Of a stretch of DNA of 64,000 bases, positions 11,227 through 21,581 are shown in pieces. The DNA comes from Bryum argenteum (taxonomy: Eukaryota > Streptophyta > Bryopsida > Bryales > Bryaceae): positions 7,885,601 through 7,949,600 of the forward strand of contig CM073322.1 of NCBI GenBank assembly GCA_037043015.1, read 5' to 3'. Positions within the stretch are counted from its first letter, which is position 1, and the number at the start of each line of letters is the position of its first letter. Both the position numbers and the translations under genes were made by a program. The notes below the pieces were generated by a model. That model worked only from the letters and a program-made list of their open reading frames with translations, made no database searches and was not told the origin of the DNA.

Positions 11227-11581
11227 GCGAATTCAACACTTAATTGTGTAAAGCATTTCTAATTGTTATTGAATTATTAATATACTTGTCAACTTGATGG
11301 AATGCTTGTGTGAGTATGTAGAATTGTCTAATTGACATGCATAAATTGTCAATTGTATGAATAACTTGGTATTGAATGTGTAATGGCATTCATATGTGGA
11401 AGTTGATTCGAATAGACAATAGAACATAGTATGAAGAGAAACGGTTGATATAGAATAAGTCGATTAGACTGGAGAAACCACTTGGACATGAAAGGTCAAG
11501 TGTAAGGAGTCTATTGGTCGCTAATATTAAAGTGCACATTTAGTGAAAGGAGAATCAAAATCCTTCACTATATAATTGTTA

Positions 11582-11670
11582 TTCTTAAGATTAGAGAAGA
11601 GTCTAATCTTAAGAAAAAGGGATGCTTGGAAGCATTGCCGTTGTAATAGATCTTCTAAGGAGTAGAAGAT
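11582..11670 (+). other. stem-loop cluster in D LTR
   Basis: A 14-bp perfect stem (TTCTTAAGATTAGA at 11582-11595 with its complement at 11602-11615, loop 6) is followed by a small ATGCTT/AAGCAT palindrome near 11622 and an 8-bp stem ATCTTCTA/TAGAAGAT at 11650-11670. All are repeated in the 3' LTR. A transcript crossing this region would fold strongly. Confidence 0.65.
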
Positions 11671-11992
11671 AAGGTTGGCCAACACCATTAAGCATTATTG
11701 AAGTCTAGCTAGCTTCAGATAGTGAAATAAGCATATGCAATAAAAGATATTCTTAAGAGGGTCCCTAATTTTCTCAAAGATTAATAGTGTAAGGATTGAT
11801 CAACCTCATATTATTATCTTATATATATTTGACCCCCTACTAATAAGAAATACTATCTTAAGAATGCTTTGCAGATAGGACATGGAATGATGAAGATAGA
11901 AGCGATTTGAGGAACAAATAGGGAAGGACTAAAGCAGATCTTGATAAGTCCTCTAACCTTAAGACTTATTGAATTGGAAGAGTGAGATGATA

Positions 11993-12169
11993 GTCAAATG
12001 GACTTAAAGCTTTTAAATGCAGGTTGTCAATTTGACTTAAGACCTTCAGATTACCGAATGTCAATTTGACTATAACCCTCTGTCCATTTGACCACCCGTG
12101 ATACTAAATGCACCCGTGACCATTGTCAATTTGACCAAACCAAAGCCCATAACATGATGTCCAATTGAC
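11993..12169 (+). repeat. six phased GTCNANTNGAC palindromes in D LTR
   Basis: Copies start at 11993, 12026, 12060, 12082, 12125 and 12159. The intervals 33, 34, 22, 43 and 34 are close to whole multiples of 11, so all sites face roughly the same side of the helix. Two further copies lie at 11326 and 11459. In the 3' LTR the equivalent of the 12060 copy has lost its first C (GTT). Confidence 0.8.
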
Positions 12170-12373
12170 CAATGGGTTCACTTAGATATTGAGTGGTTGT
12201 GGAAAGTGATCTAGAGTATCTTGGGTTGAGTTTAAGATCCCAACATTACTATTTATTAACATATGACATTAGTTGCATTAAAACGTTAGACGCATGAAAC
12301 CTTCCATTAAAGATCCCCCACTAGGATTTTATTTGAGATATAATTGTCTTAGATAAAAAACCCTTCTACATTT

Positions 12374-12391
12374 TGGCGCCGCTGCCGGGGA
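12374..12391 (+). other. primer binding site of D (tRNA-Asp type)
   Basis: TGGCGCCGCTGCCGGGGA begins 3 bases after the LTR. From memory it differs by one base from the tRNA-Asp-complementary site common in plant Athila-type elements. Confidence 0.85.
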
Positions 12392-12692
12392 AGGTTCGGC
12401 TAACGGCGACTAAGATGTTAAGAAAAATAGTTCTTATTTTTTCTTAAACTCAAGAATTAGAATAGAAAGAAAAACCAAAGAATTTGTAGTCTATCGCGCC
12501 AAAATACTTGCGGGTTTTTAAGACACATTAAAACTTAAAAAGCCTTAGAAAAAGTGAAGATAGAACAATGGTTTTTTCTTTAAATTTTGAACTATCTTAA
12601 GAGAGACCAATTTAATTAAATTACACTTAAGATAATTCAACCAAGAACTCTAAAAAGTTTAGAAAAAAAATTCAAGGACTCATGAATGAAGC
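12392..12692 (+). other. untranslated leader of element D
   Basis: A 301-bp AT-rich leader between the primer site and ORF1. No ORF is seen. It contains runs such as TTTTTTCTTAAACTC and would hold the packaging signal by position. Confidence 0.5.
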
Positions 12693-13193
12693 ATGTTTCC
12701 TTGGGAAGTAAATAGAGAAAGGGTTACTCAATTTTACACAGGCCCTTATTTATTTTCCGCATTATTTAGAGCTTACAAAGGAGCGTATTTTGGTCAAGGA
12801 TTTCAATTGACAGGAAATCTACCAAAACTATCTAAAGACTTTCAAATTTTATTTGATAGATTACCCTTAGAAGTTAGGGGAATAATTTTGAGTAAAATTT
12901 GGGAAGAAGGAAGGGATTACAATATTTTTATAATAGAAAAAGGAGAATTATTGCTACCCTTAAAGCTTCAATTTTTATTTGCCCAATATGGTAGAATAAA
13001 ACACCTTACCCAAAGTCTTATTCCAAAGGGATGCGGTGCATGGAATGGCAGCTTAGCATCACCAAACAGATCCCGACGCTACGTATTTAAATACGGCGTA
13101 CCAAATCTCAAAAGTAAAGTTTTAATACCGGATTTTCTGAATAGTGAAAGAGGGAAACCATTGGCTATTCATTACGGATTATTATGTCCATAA
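12693..13193 (+). CDS. ORF1 of element D, 166 aa, unrecognised, upstream of gag
   Basis: Starts at ATG 12693 and ends at TAA 13191-13193. The product is compact and mixed hydrophobic/charged (FQILFDRLPLEVRGIILSKI; LPLKLQFLFAQYGRIKHL) with no zinc motif, signal peptide or clear membrane segment. The TAA is followed at once by ATG of ORF2 in the same frame, so readthrough would give one ~248-aa protein. Ogre elements also carry an ORF upstream of gag, but I recognise no sequence similarity. Confidence 0.6.
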   Translation: MFPWEVNRERVTQFYTGPYLFSALFRAYKGAYFGQGFQLTGNLPKLSKDFQILFDRLPLEVRGIILSKIWEEGRDYNIFIIEKGELLLPLKLQFLFAQYGRIKHLTQSLIPKGCGAWNGSLASPNRSRRYVFKYGVPNLKSKVLIPDFLNSERGKPLAIHYGLLCP

Positions 13194-13439
13194 ATGGAAA
13201 TTCCAAATGAATTAGTCCAACCTTTAATCCATTTGAAAAAATTATTGGTAGTATATGAAAATACCACAAAAAATTGTAAGGAATTAATACAGTTATTAGT
13301 TCAACATATAGAGGAACTTAGGGGAATTAATAGAAATAATTTCTTTGTAGAAACCTTGATTAAGGAATACAATTATCCAAAATCATTCCCAGACATTCCC
13401 GAGACATTAGAATTGGAGTCTTTCTACCTTAGGCGATAA
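13194..13439 (+). CDS. ORF2 of element D, 81 aa, helical, unrecognised
   Basis: The ATG abuts the ORF1 stop codon (TAAATG), same frame. It is rich in Leu, Glu, Lys and Asn with heptad-like spacing (LIHLKKLLVVYENTTKNCKE), suggesting a short coiled coil. Ends at TAA 13437-13439, 14 bases before the gag ATG. It may be a separate small protein or the C-terminal part of an ORF1-2 protein split by a stop. Confidence 0.5.
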   Translation: MEIPNELVQPLIHLKKLLVVYENTTKNCKELIQLLVQHIEELRGINRNNFFVETLIKEYNYPKSFPDIPETLELESFYLRR

Positions 13440-13453
13440 GGTATGACTAATAA

Positions 13454-13937
13454 ATGTCGGACAAGGGAAAGGGGTTATTGATTAAACAACAGACTCAAGA
13501 GAGAACCAATCGTGCTTTTACAAGAGAGCTTAAGAAGAGATTAGCTAATATTGAATTATTGGACAAAAAATCTCAATTGCAATTGAGCAAAACCAAACAA
13601 CGTAGTGTTAATAAGAAACCTCAAAAAGTAAATGTTTCCTTGGAGTCTATAGATAGTCCAACACCTAATTTATTAGGATTAGAAGACCCAATATCCGGTC
13701 AAGCTTCTCCAAATTGGGAAAGATCTCAAGAAGGAAACTTGACAGAATATTTGTTTTCTAGACCAAAAGATTTAAATGAAATTTATGACATAGGACAAAC
13801 GAGTTCTCCTAAAATAGAAATTTCAAGTGGACAAATATCCTTACATGATTCTGATGATGTTGATATTGAAACCCCAATATTAACTATTCAATGGGTTTTA
13901 GATAGCTTTGGAGGAATCGAACAAGAAGGACATTCTC
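13454..13937 (+). CDS. gag: gag of D, N-terminal part, cut by C2
   Basis: ATG 13454 begins a basic, Lys/Gln/Asn-rich N-terminus (MSDKGKGLLIKQQTQERTNR). The frame runs into the C2 LTR and stops at 14041. Removing C2 and one copy of TTCTC puts the frame exactly in register with the segment at 23881, so gag was intact when C2 arrived. The N-terminal ~160 residues look disordered, with a polar, Ser/Asp-rich stretch. Confidence 0.8.
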
Positions 13938-14733
13938 TGTTAGCCTGGGTTTCGGGTATGGAGACGGCCGAGGTGTACAGGGAAGGTAAGAACGGGGAAG
14001 GATGTGCGATATCCGGACCTGTGGCTTGTACCCACGGTTGATCCCGGGGTTCAGGGTAAGTAGGCCCGATGTGGCTCGGCCACTGTAATCGGGAATGATT
14101 ACTTCAACCGAGCCAGGTCAACCTTGCGGTGTCGGGGTCCTGGTTTGAACTGCCTGAGGCTCCGGGGGCTGAGTTCCGCGGTGTTGTTTCCTTCGTCCAG
14201 GGTGCCCCGGTCCGTGTGTATGCGCCACTGTACTGAGTCGAGGGAGCTGATACCACTAAGTCGTGCAAACTCACAGCCGGTCTGGAGCACAGATGGTTCT
14301 ATCCAAGGAGTCCACGGTGCCGCGAGTGGTGTGGAAGGAGAAGACGAATCAGCAATCAAGCACAGAAGAGAAGGGTTTAAGTGAGGGTAGACAATAGCAA
14401 TAGCCAGAATGTAGAAAGAGAAGCGAGTCCTGAATTGGTATTGAATCGGTGAATGCCGAGTGGCTACAAGATTGTGTCCGTGGTGTTCGTGGCTATCACG
14501 CTATTCGGGAATCCGGGAATCGCCCCTTCAGTAATTCTACTCGCTACTTATAATAAAACCTAATTCCTCGCGCTGTCTTGTTGCCTTAATGATTCTGCGC
14601 CCGTGGTCTCGATCTTCGTGGTCCCAGTCACTGTGCCTCCGGCCTCGAGCCCCGTGGTCGTCGTTATGCCTTGGTCTCCCCGTGGACCTCCTGGTCGTTG
14701 GTAATGATACCCGCGGCGCCATGGCGGGTAACA
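13938..14733 (-). repeat. 3' LTR of C2 (796 bp)
   Basis: It lies downstream of the minus-strand coding region, so it is the 3' LTR. It is close to the C3 LTR at 61354-62150 (same GGCTCGGCCACTGTAATCGG stretch), closer than to its own partner in places. A TATA-like TTATTATAAG is present in element orientation near 14565. Confidence 0.92.
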
Positions 14734-14779
14734 TTTTGCCCTCCTTTGCAGAGTGCAATCCGTCCTCGGAGTGCTTGGG

Positions 14780-17178
14780 TTAACGGCGTGAGGGGGCGGG
14801 CCTCCTGTTCGGCCTGGCCTGCTCCCGGGGCAGTTGTCGGCCGCTGCGAGGGGGTTCCTCCCCGTTGTGAATTCGCCGAAGTGCCTTGGCCACGGCTCGG
14901 TGCATCAGCACATGGTTTCCGCGGAAGGTGAGGGCGTGGGAGTACACATCGAATACGGTACCTCCCAATGTCCTGTTGCATGCGGGGCATTGCCTTCCCT
15001 GTGCCTCGGAATCAGTATAGTGCGCGGCAAGATCGGGGTGTTCGTGGAAATACTTTAGCACAAAATGCATGGACTCCGTGGCCTCGTCCCCGTCTTCATC
15101 TGCGTTCTCGATATTCCACCCCTCCTGTTCCTCCTGTTGGAGTAGAATCTGCCTGTGTCGGGCCAAAGACAGGGGAGATGGTCTTGTTCGTAGTGGCGAA
15201 AATGTGGGCAGGGGGTCCGAATGGGATCTTGGGGACTCCGCCGCCTCGGCCATGGGTAAGTGCCGTCCTCATTACGCTTTACCGGGGACTCATCTTGTGT
15301 CGGTGGTGACAGAACCGGGAGGTGATCTTTGCGGGGAGTTCGCGGTATCTTTGCCGTGGCGATGGGTGTGGCGTCGTCCGCTCGTGGTCCGTAAAGCCCT
15401 CCGGTATGTCGACTCTTTCTTCCCCTATCTCGAGTCGAGAATCGGTATAGGTCCTCCCGGAGTGTGTGTCCCCCTCCTTGTCCTCGGTTTGCCAATGGGG
15501 GTGTTGATCGTGGGCTTGCCCTTCGTGGCCCTCATCGTAATTCTCCTCGGGGCGTGGGCGTGGGGTGTGTTAGTCGCTCGTGCATGGGTGCAGGGCCGTG
15601 TCTCCTCCTCGTCTTCTCCCGGAAGGCCTCTCCTTGACTTCCCCAATTATTATCCGAGCTCTCAAGTTCCCGGTGCTATCGATGCATCGCTCATGCACCG
15701 GTCGAGGAATGCGTCGGGGGGCCATGGACGTGGGCGGTGTGGACCACATCAACTGGTACGCCGTTGTTGCGATTACTCGAGCGCGTGGTGTGTCCAAGCC
15801 AATTTATTGGCTTCAAAATTCTCCCTAGCATTTTCGATTTCTCGGCGTTGTTGTTGTGCCGCTTCCAAGTCCATGTGGGCCGGATGATGGGGCCACGGGT
15901 TTAGTGGCCACTCCCTCGGTCAAAGTTTTACATTTGGCCACGAGCTCCAATGTCTGTCGATCCAGCCGGGCAATCCTCTCTCGATCCCGGGTGCTTTGAT
16001 CCTCGAATGTCTTGGATCTCTCCGTGGCCGCTGCGATTCTAAGTCCCGTGCGTCGAGCCGGTTCTGCGAGCCGTCACACACCACCCCTTGGAGGTGGTCT
16101 CGTGTGGAGTTGAACCTCCAACTTGTACTCCTCCATGGTTTTGCGTGCCGCGGCTTGGGTTGTTTGCACCAATCAAGCCGTGTGGCGCTTATGGCGCATT
16201 TCCCACTCCTTGTTTTTGGCCGCGGTTGCTGCTGCTGCATTGCCACGCCGTGTGGAGGAAATTTAACATTTCCTCCATACATGCCTCCATGGTGTGCTTA
16301 CGTGTCGCGAATTCCGTGGCACGAGGTCCGAGCTGTGTGGCCGTGGAGGTATCGGGCGACCTCCATGGGAGTCTGTTTCCGTGGCACCATCCTCCTCGAT
16401 ACGCAATCGTTTTCCCGGTGTGTGGGTGTGGCGACCGGTTGCGCGACTCTGCTACTTCACTACAGTATGTCCGAAAAAGTCCCCATGGTCCACGGATGAT
16501 GATTCACCCGGTGATAGTCGAGAAATGCCCGATGAATCGTAGGTCGAAACGGAGCAATGGGGCTCTCATACTCGTCACTCAACGTGCCCTGGATCTGATT
16601 GATTGCGTTCCTATCCACGAGCTTTCCCCAATTAATCTTCTCGCCGCGGCCTGCCATGACGCACAAATGCGCGATTTGATCTGGGTGCACCGAATGCGCT
16701 CATTTCGGAAGAAGACCGACCGAGGATGCCGCGGATTCTCGCCAAACCACGGGTCCGGCATGTTCGGATTGTTTCGTGTGATGTCGTAGACATCAAACTT
16801 GTTCCTTTCCTTTACCGGATATCCGTCGGTGTAGATCGAGGTGTCGGGTCGCTGGGAACTTGGCGGGTGCGTGGCGACCAACTGGTCACCCCCGCCGTCC
16901 CCCCAAAAAAATTGATGCAAGTACCTCGGGAGTATCGCACTAGGACCCCCTCCACGACCCCGGCCACCTCCATGTTGCGAGGATCCTCCCGCCGCCTCTC
17001 CCGCATCGAGGCGATGAATGCTCGACAGCGTCCGAGGGTCGATGTTGTCGCGGAGGTGGTTCGCATAACGAAACAAGCCCGCGTCGGTGAGCCACTCCAC
17101 GTCCGGGTACTTTTTCCACTCCGCGATCTGCGCGGTACGCATACAACGGCTTGCGTTCCCGGGAGCACCGCGCGCCAT
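14780..17178 (-). pseudogene. accessory region of C2, broken
   Basis: Minus-strand counterpart of 6063-8450 in C1. The start MARGAPGN lies at 17178. The plant-transposon-protein-like domain spans ~16460-17178 ([12 protein letters not shown] near 16620). The coiled-coil part lies at ~15900-16290 and the acidic segment at 15055-15690. The C-terminal CPACNRTLGG module lies at 14780-15253 and ends 47 bases before the LTR. Reading frame changes at least five times. Most breaks sit where C3 has CAG or CTG, so part of the damage may be sequence error. Confidence 0.7.
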
Positions 17179-17954
17179 GTCTCGCTTCTACCGCACCGAG
17201 GTATCTACACGGAAAAAACTGAGAGACACGGTAGCGAAGTATGCGGAAAGACAGAAAAACAACAAGCTCGAGTACAACGGCGGAGAGAAGGAAATGAGAG
17301 AGCTCCCGGGGAATCCCACGGCTTTTGAGGTCTCACCGGCACGGGAAGGGGGAGTGGGAGTGATTATGGGGCTGGCCGTGGCGGCGCCCCTTTTAACCGA
17401 TAATGTAATGATGCCTCGGGGTCGAATGTGGTGATGGTGCCTCGGGTGGATTCGGGGGGTAATTATGGCACGATTGGCCACTCCCGGGACTATGACTCCC
17501 TGGTTTTTTTTTCATGTGTGACATGTATGTGATTGATGTATGCACATGGTATGGGGATGGGCATGGCCGAGGCGGGGATTGCCCTTGTCTTGCTAAGTCC
17601 TGGGGACTGACGGTGGTGTCTGGCGACGGTGCCTCCCGTGTCCCGAGTCTGTCTTCTAGTGGTCTGTGTGGGTTTTTCGGGGTTTGTGTTTGCCTGCTCG
17701 TGCTTTTCTCCCGGTGTGTTGCCTGGCTTGGCCTCGATGCCTTGATCTGCCGAGTGCCACGGGGTGTGTCCCATGGGTCTTGCGCATGGTTTTGCTTTGT
17801 CGTTTGTGTCAACACTTTTTCTCTTCCCCGTTTTGTGCCTCGGCCGCTAATGTTGTATGGATGTCTTGTAGGGTAATTGTTGTCGTCGTGCGCCGGGGTA
17901 TTGTGGCGTGGTATTGTTTTAGCTTTCTTTGAGTTGACAATCGTGGCATGAGGA

Positions 17955-19049
17955 TCATAGTGGGTCTTTGTTGACGAGGAGTCTTGTGTTGTTAGGCAAT
18001 GCGAGTTGTCTTGTATATGGACCATGCCATATTGATTCGAATTTGGCTCGTTTGAGCTTGGGGTCTCGGGGACACCAAAGTACCTGGTCCCCTTCGGAAT
18101 ACTCGTGGAGGCTACGTCCCTTGGAAATGTCGGGCGACCAAGGTTTGTTTGTGCGGATGTGCTCGTTTCTTTGAGACTCGAATTTCTTCGAGGTGGTGTA
18201 GGTCTCCGAGGCGGGCCCCACTACTCGTGGGTGCGTAATCCCGTGGTCGTAGTGTTTGGAATGTTGGCACGATGTATTCCGTGGGTAGCGGTGGTGCCGT
18301 ACACCATTTCGAATGGGCTGGCATTCGTGGAGGTTTTGATAGCTACACGGTACGCCCACAAATAGCAATGGGTAAGCAATCATCCCATCTGCTTGGTTAG
18401 CGTGCACGAATCTTTTCAACATGTTGATCAAGGTTTTGTTAGTCGATTCACTTGTCCATTACCCCCTGGGGTAATATACCGTGCTAGTTCGGTGCTTGAT
18501 AACGTGGTTGTCAAGGAGGTCTTGTATGATGCGTTCACGAAATGTGTGCCCTGGTCCGATACGATTTCAAGGGACATCCGAACCTGGTGATTATGTTTCG
18601 TAAATGAACGAGGTTTGTGACAACCGCGGTGTTAGTTCGTAGCGGTTTAGCCTCGACCCATTTCGTGGTATAGTCTGTGGCCACGAGGAGGATGTACTTG
18701 TATCCTTGGCGTGTCGGCCGGGCTTGATTGGGCCTACGAAATCTAGTCCCCAGCGTTGGAAGGGACCCAGGGGGGGTATCGATTTTAATGGCACCTTGCC
18801 TTGGTGCTGAAAGTTCGTCGTGGAAATTTGACAGGCGTGGCAATTCTTGACATGCTGGATTACATCCTTGTGCATTGTCGGCCACCAGTATTTGGCTGAG
18901 AGGATCTTCTTTACTGTGGTGTCGGCGCCTTGGTGCCCTCCCGCGGGTCCATTATGGAGGTGAGTAATGATGTGTTGCTGTTGGTTTCTTTGATGCACGC
19001 ACGGCGGATCTCTTGATCCGTCCCCGCTTATATAACTCTCCCGGACCAC
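17955..19049 (-). pseudogene. int: integrase of C2, broken
   Basis: Two minus-strand frames cover the zinc-binding region and catalytic core (18535-19049: [36 protein letters not shown]) and the C-terminal part (17955-18431: a WHGPYTRQL turn). The Glu-containing segment falls near the break at ~18430-18530. It is followed by the degraded linker at 17188-17950. Confidence 0.8.
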
Positions 19050-19079
19050 GGTGTATGGTAGTGTTATGCAGCATAAAGC

Positions 19080-20575
19080 TTATTCGCCGCGTCCCGTGAG
19101 ATCCTTGGGTGTGCTGCCCGTGGTAAGATAACGTATGATGTCGGTCCTCCAGTCCTTCTCAAGTTCCCTCGGTTCCGTGGCGATTTGTGCGGTTTGTATA
19201 TATGCCTCATTGAATGAGTCGTCAATCCCTTCCGCGGTGGTGTTGGTGTCCCTGGATAAGTAATCTGCTATGATGTGTCGTTTCCGGGAACGATATACGA
19301 CCTCAAAATCGTATTCCAGGAGTATCATGATCCATCGAGCAACTCGCCCGCGACCAGGGTTTGATTCACGAGGTACGACAAGCTGTGATGGTCAACCATG
19401 AATCGAAATTTCTTTCCGAGGAGGTAGTGCCGGAATTTTTTGACAGCATAGATCATAGCCAAGGCCTCGCGTTCCGTGGTAGAGTAATTTCGCTCGGCTT
19501 GGTTAAGTAACGGTGGCGTATGCCACGGGTTGATCGTGTTTGCCATTTATGTTTTGAGCTAACATTACTCCCACGGCAATGTTGGATGCGTCCGTGTGGA
19601 CGTGGAAAGGTTTAGTCCAATCTGGGGCAATGAGGATGGGTGCGTTTGAGTATGCATGCTTTATCTTTTCTAAGGCTGCGCATGCCTCGGTGTCCAATCC
19701 CGGGATAGGCATACTTGCATGGTTCGGGTCGCGATCGGGGCGGTAATGTGAGCTAGCTTTTCGATGTAGATGCGATTGAACTGGGCCAGTCCCAAGAGTC
19801 GTTGAACTCCTTTCTGATTGACTGGCGGTGTCATTTCTAGGATATCCTTAATCTTCTCGGGGTCGGGGAGCTTGCCATGTTTGCATACGATGTAGCCGAG
19901 AATTACTCCTGCGAAGTACAAGAACATACATTTATCCGCGTTGAGGCTTACCCCGTTGGCTCGGCATGCGTGGAAGATTTGTCTGAGGTGCGCAACGTGG
20001 TCTTTCATTTTCCCGTAAACCGTCCCATCGTCCAGATAGATTCGGAAGAACCGCTTGAGGTATGGCCTGAAGATGAGTTCCATGACTTGTTGGAATGTCA
20101 TTGGTGCATTTTTGGCCCCGAACGGCATCCGCTCAAACTGGTATGGTCCCCATTCCGTAGAAAAAGCTGTTTTCCCTTTGTCCTGTTCCGCCATGGCTAC
20201 TTGATAGTAGCCTGAAAAGCAATCCAGGAATGAGTACATCTCATGCCCGGCTACTTCATCGATGATTTCCTCCATGTAAGGTAAGGGGTAATGATCCTTT
20301 TTCGTTGCGGCGTTGAGTTTCCTGAAGTCCACACAGATACGTAGCGTGCCATTCTTCTTGGGGATAATAACCATGGGTGAGAGCCATGGTGCGGCATCCA
20401 CGGGTGATATGAACTTGGCCTGGAGTAGTTTGTCTAGTTCGGCCTTGACCCGAACGGCGTAGTTTGGGTTCATCCCGTAGCGCGTTCTTCTTTGTGCGGA
20501 GTTGCCCTGGGACGAGATCGATTGTGTGCTTCGGCCAAGGCGTTGGGGATACCCCTTAGATCCTCGTGGTTCCAT
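19080..20575 (-). pseudogene. pol: reverse transcriptase and RNase H of C2, broken
   Basis: RT spans 19670-20575 in one frame with SPMVIIPKKNG, CVDFRKLN, SFLDCFSGYYQV, MPFGAKNAP and IYLDDGTVYG, the same YLDD variant as C1. RNase H follows in two further frames to 19080 (HTDASNIAVG; TEREALAMIY; FMVDHHSL; ADYLSRD). The site matching the C1 MITE, near 20640, is uninterrupted here. Confidence 0.88.
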
Positions 20576-20951
20576 GCAAATATGTCCTGGTATTCGTGGA
20601 AATGGCGATGGCCGCTTGTTTGATGGCCGGGTGCGTCGGTATTAATTTTAATATACTTGGGCTCCTCTCTGTACCGAGGTTAACCAACACTCGCTCCTTG
20701 GCGCCCCGTGTGTCACCCGTGACAATTTCGTGGTGTAACGCCTGTCTTTGCGGGGACGAGATTTACCACTACTTCCTCGGCAACTTCCCGTGTGAAATGG
20801 TCGGGTATGTCCAATTTTTCTTCTTCTTGAGCCAAGTCACTAAATGGATTTCTGCCACGGGTATTAAGTTTGGGTGGACGTGGAGTACGAGGGCTTCATG
20901 TTCATTGGAGAGTTCTTCCGGCCGATCTGTTCGGCCGAGGTCCCGATCGAT

Positions 20952-21372
20952 TCATCTTGGCACGGGTAAGGCGGCTATCCACGGAATAACCACGGTCCGT
21001 CCCTGGCGTTGGATGTGAATCGATTTTTGGTCCAATCGTGAATAGCCTCGCATGTCTCGCAACCAAGGTCTCCCCAGGATGACGGGAAAACCACTGTTGT
21101 GGGGCATCTCAATTATTACAAAGGTTGCCGGTGTTGATACTCCGTGTATGGTTATCCCTACCATAGTGAGGATTCCCAGGGGTGTGACGGGGGCGTCGTT
21201 AGCCATGCGTAGAATAAAACGAGCGCGCCTCGGGGTTGAGGCAATCCTAATGCTTGTCGTGCGTGGTTGCTCATCACGTTTACACCGGATCCTCCATCAA
21301 CGAGGACATTGGTTAATGTTTGTCCCCAAGTCGGACATGTATTACCGCAAAGATCGGGGTCCATTGTTGTAG
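20952..21372 (-). pseudogene. pro: aspartic protease region of C2
   Basis: Two overlapping frames: VDGGSGVNVMSN near 21270-21300 (active site) and a later LGRPWLRDM near 21050-21080. A frameshift near 21200 separates them. Sequence follows C1 closely. Confidence 0.75.
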
Positions 21373-21581
21373 CATTAACCTCTATGAACGCAGGATCTGG
21401 TTTGGCCTCGGTACCCCGGTCCGTTGCAAGTATTGTTGCAATTCAGGGGCTGATTTGTACTAATTTTGCTAAGGTAATTGTGACGTTGGTCGTGTTTAGT
21501 ATCTGTTGAAGGGTGTGGTCCGTGGCATGCCCTTGGTCCGTGTTCACCGTTTCCGGTCCCCTTTGCGGCTTCGTCCTCATG

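Larger units (their letters stand above)
10780..12370 (+). repeat. 5' LTR of element D (1591 bp)
   Basis: TG...CA ends are followed after 3 bases by the primer site. Compared with the 3' LTR I found only three differences: one extra G near 37547, one fewer C in a C-run near 11832/38200, and C to T near 12061/38427. Insertion is therefore recent or the LTRs were homogenised. The LTR contains a hairpin cluster, a duplicated 51-bp hairpin unit, a TATATAT at about 11820-11828 and eight copies of the 11-bp palindrome. Confidence 0.96.

Noticed and set aside
12693..13439. Endogenous pararetrovirus origin of D, from the small ORFs before gag
   Set aside because: D has true LTRs, a 5-bp target duplication, a tRNA-Asp-type primer site and an integrase, so it is a Ty3/gypsy element. 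No movement-protein motif was seen.
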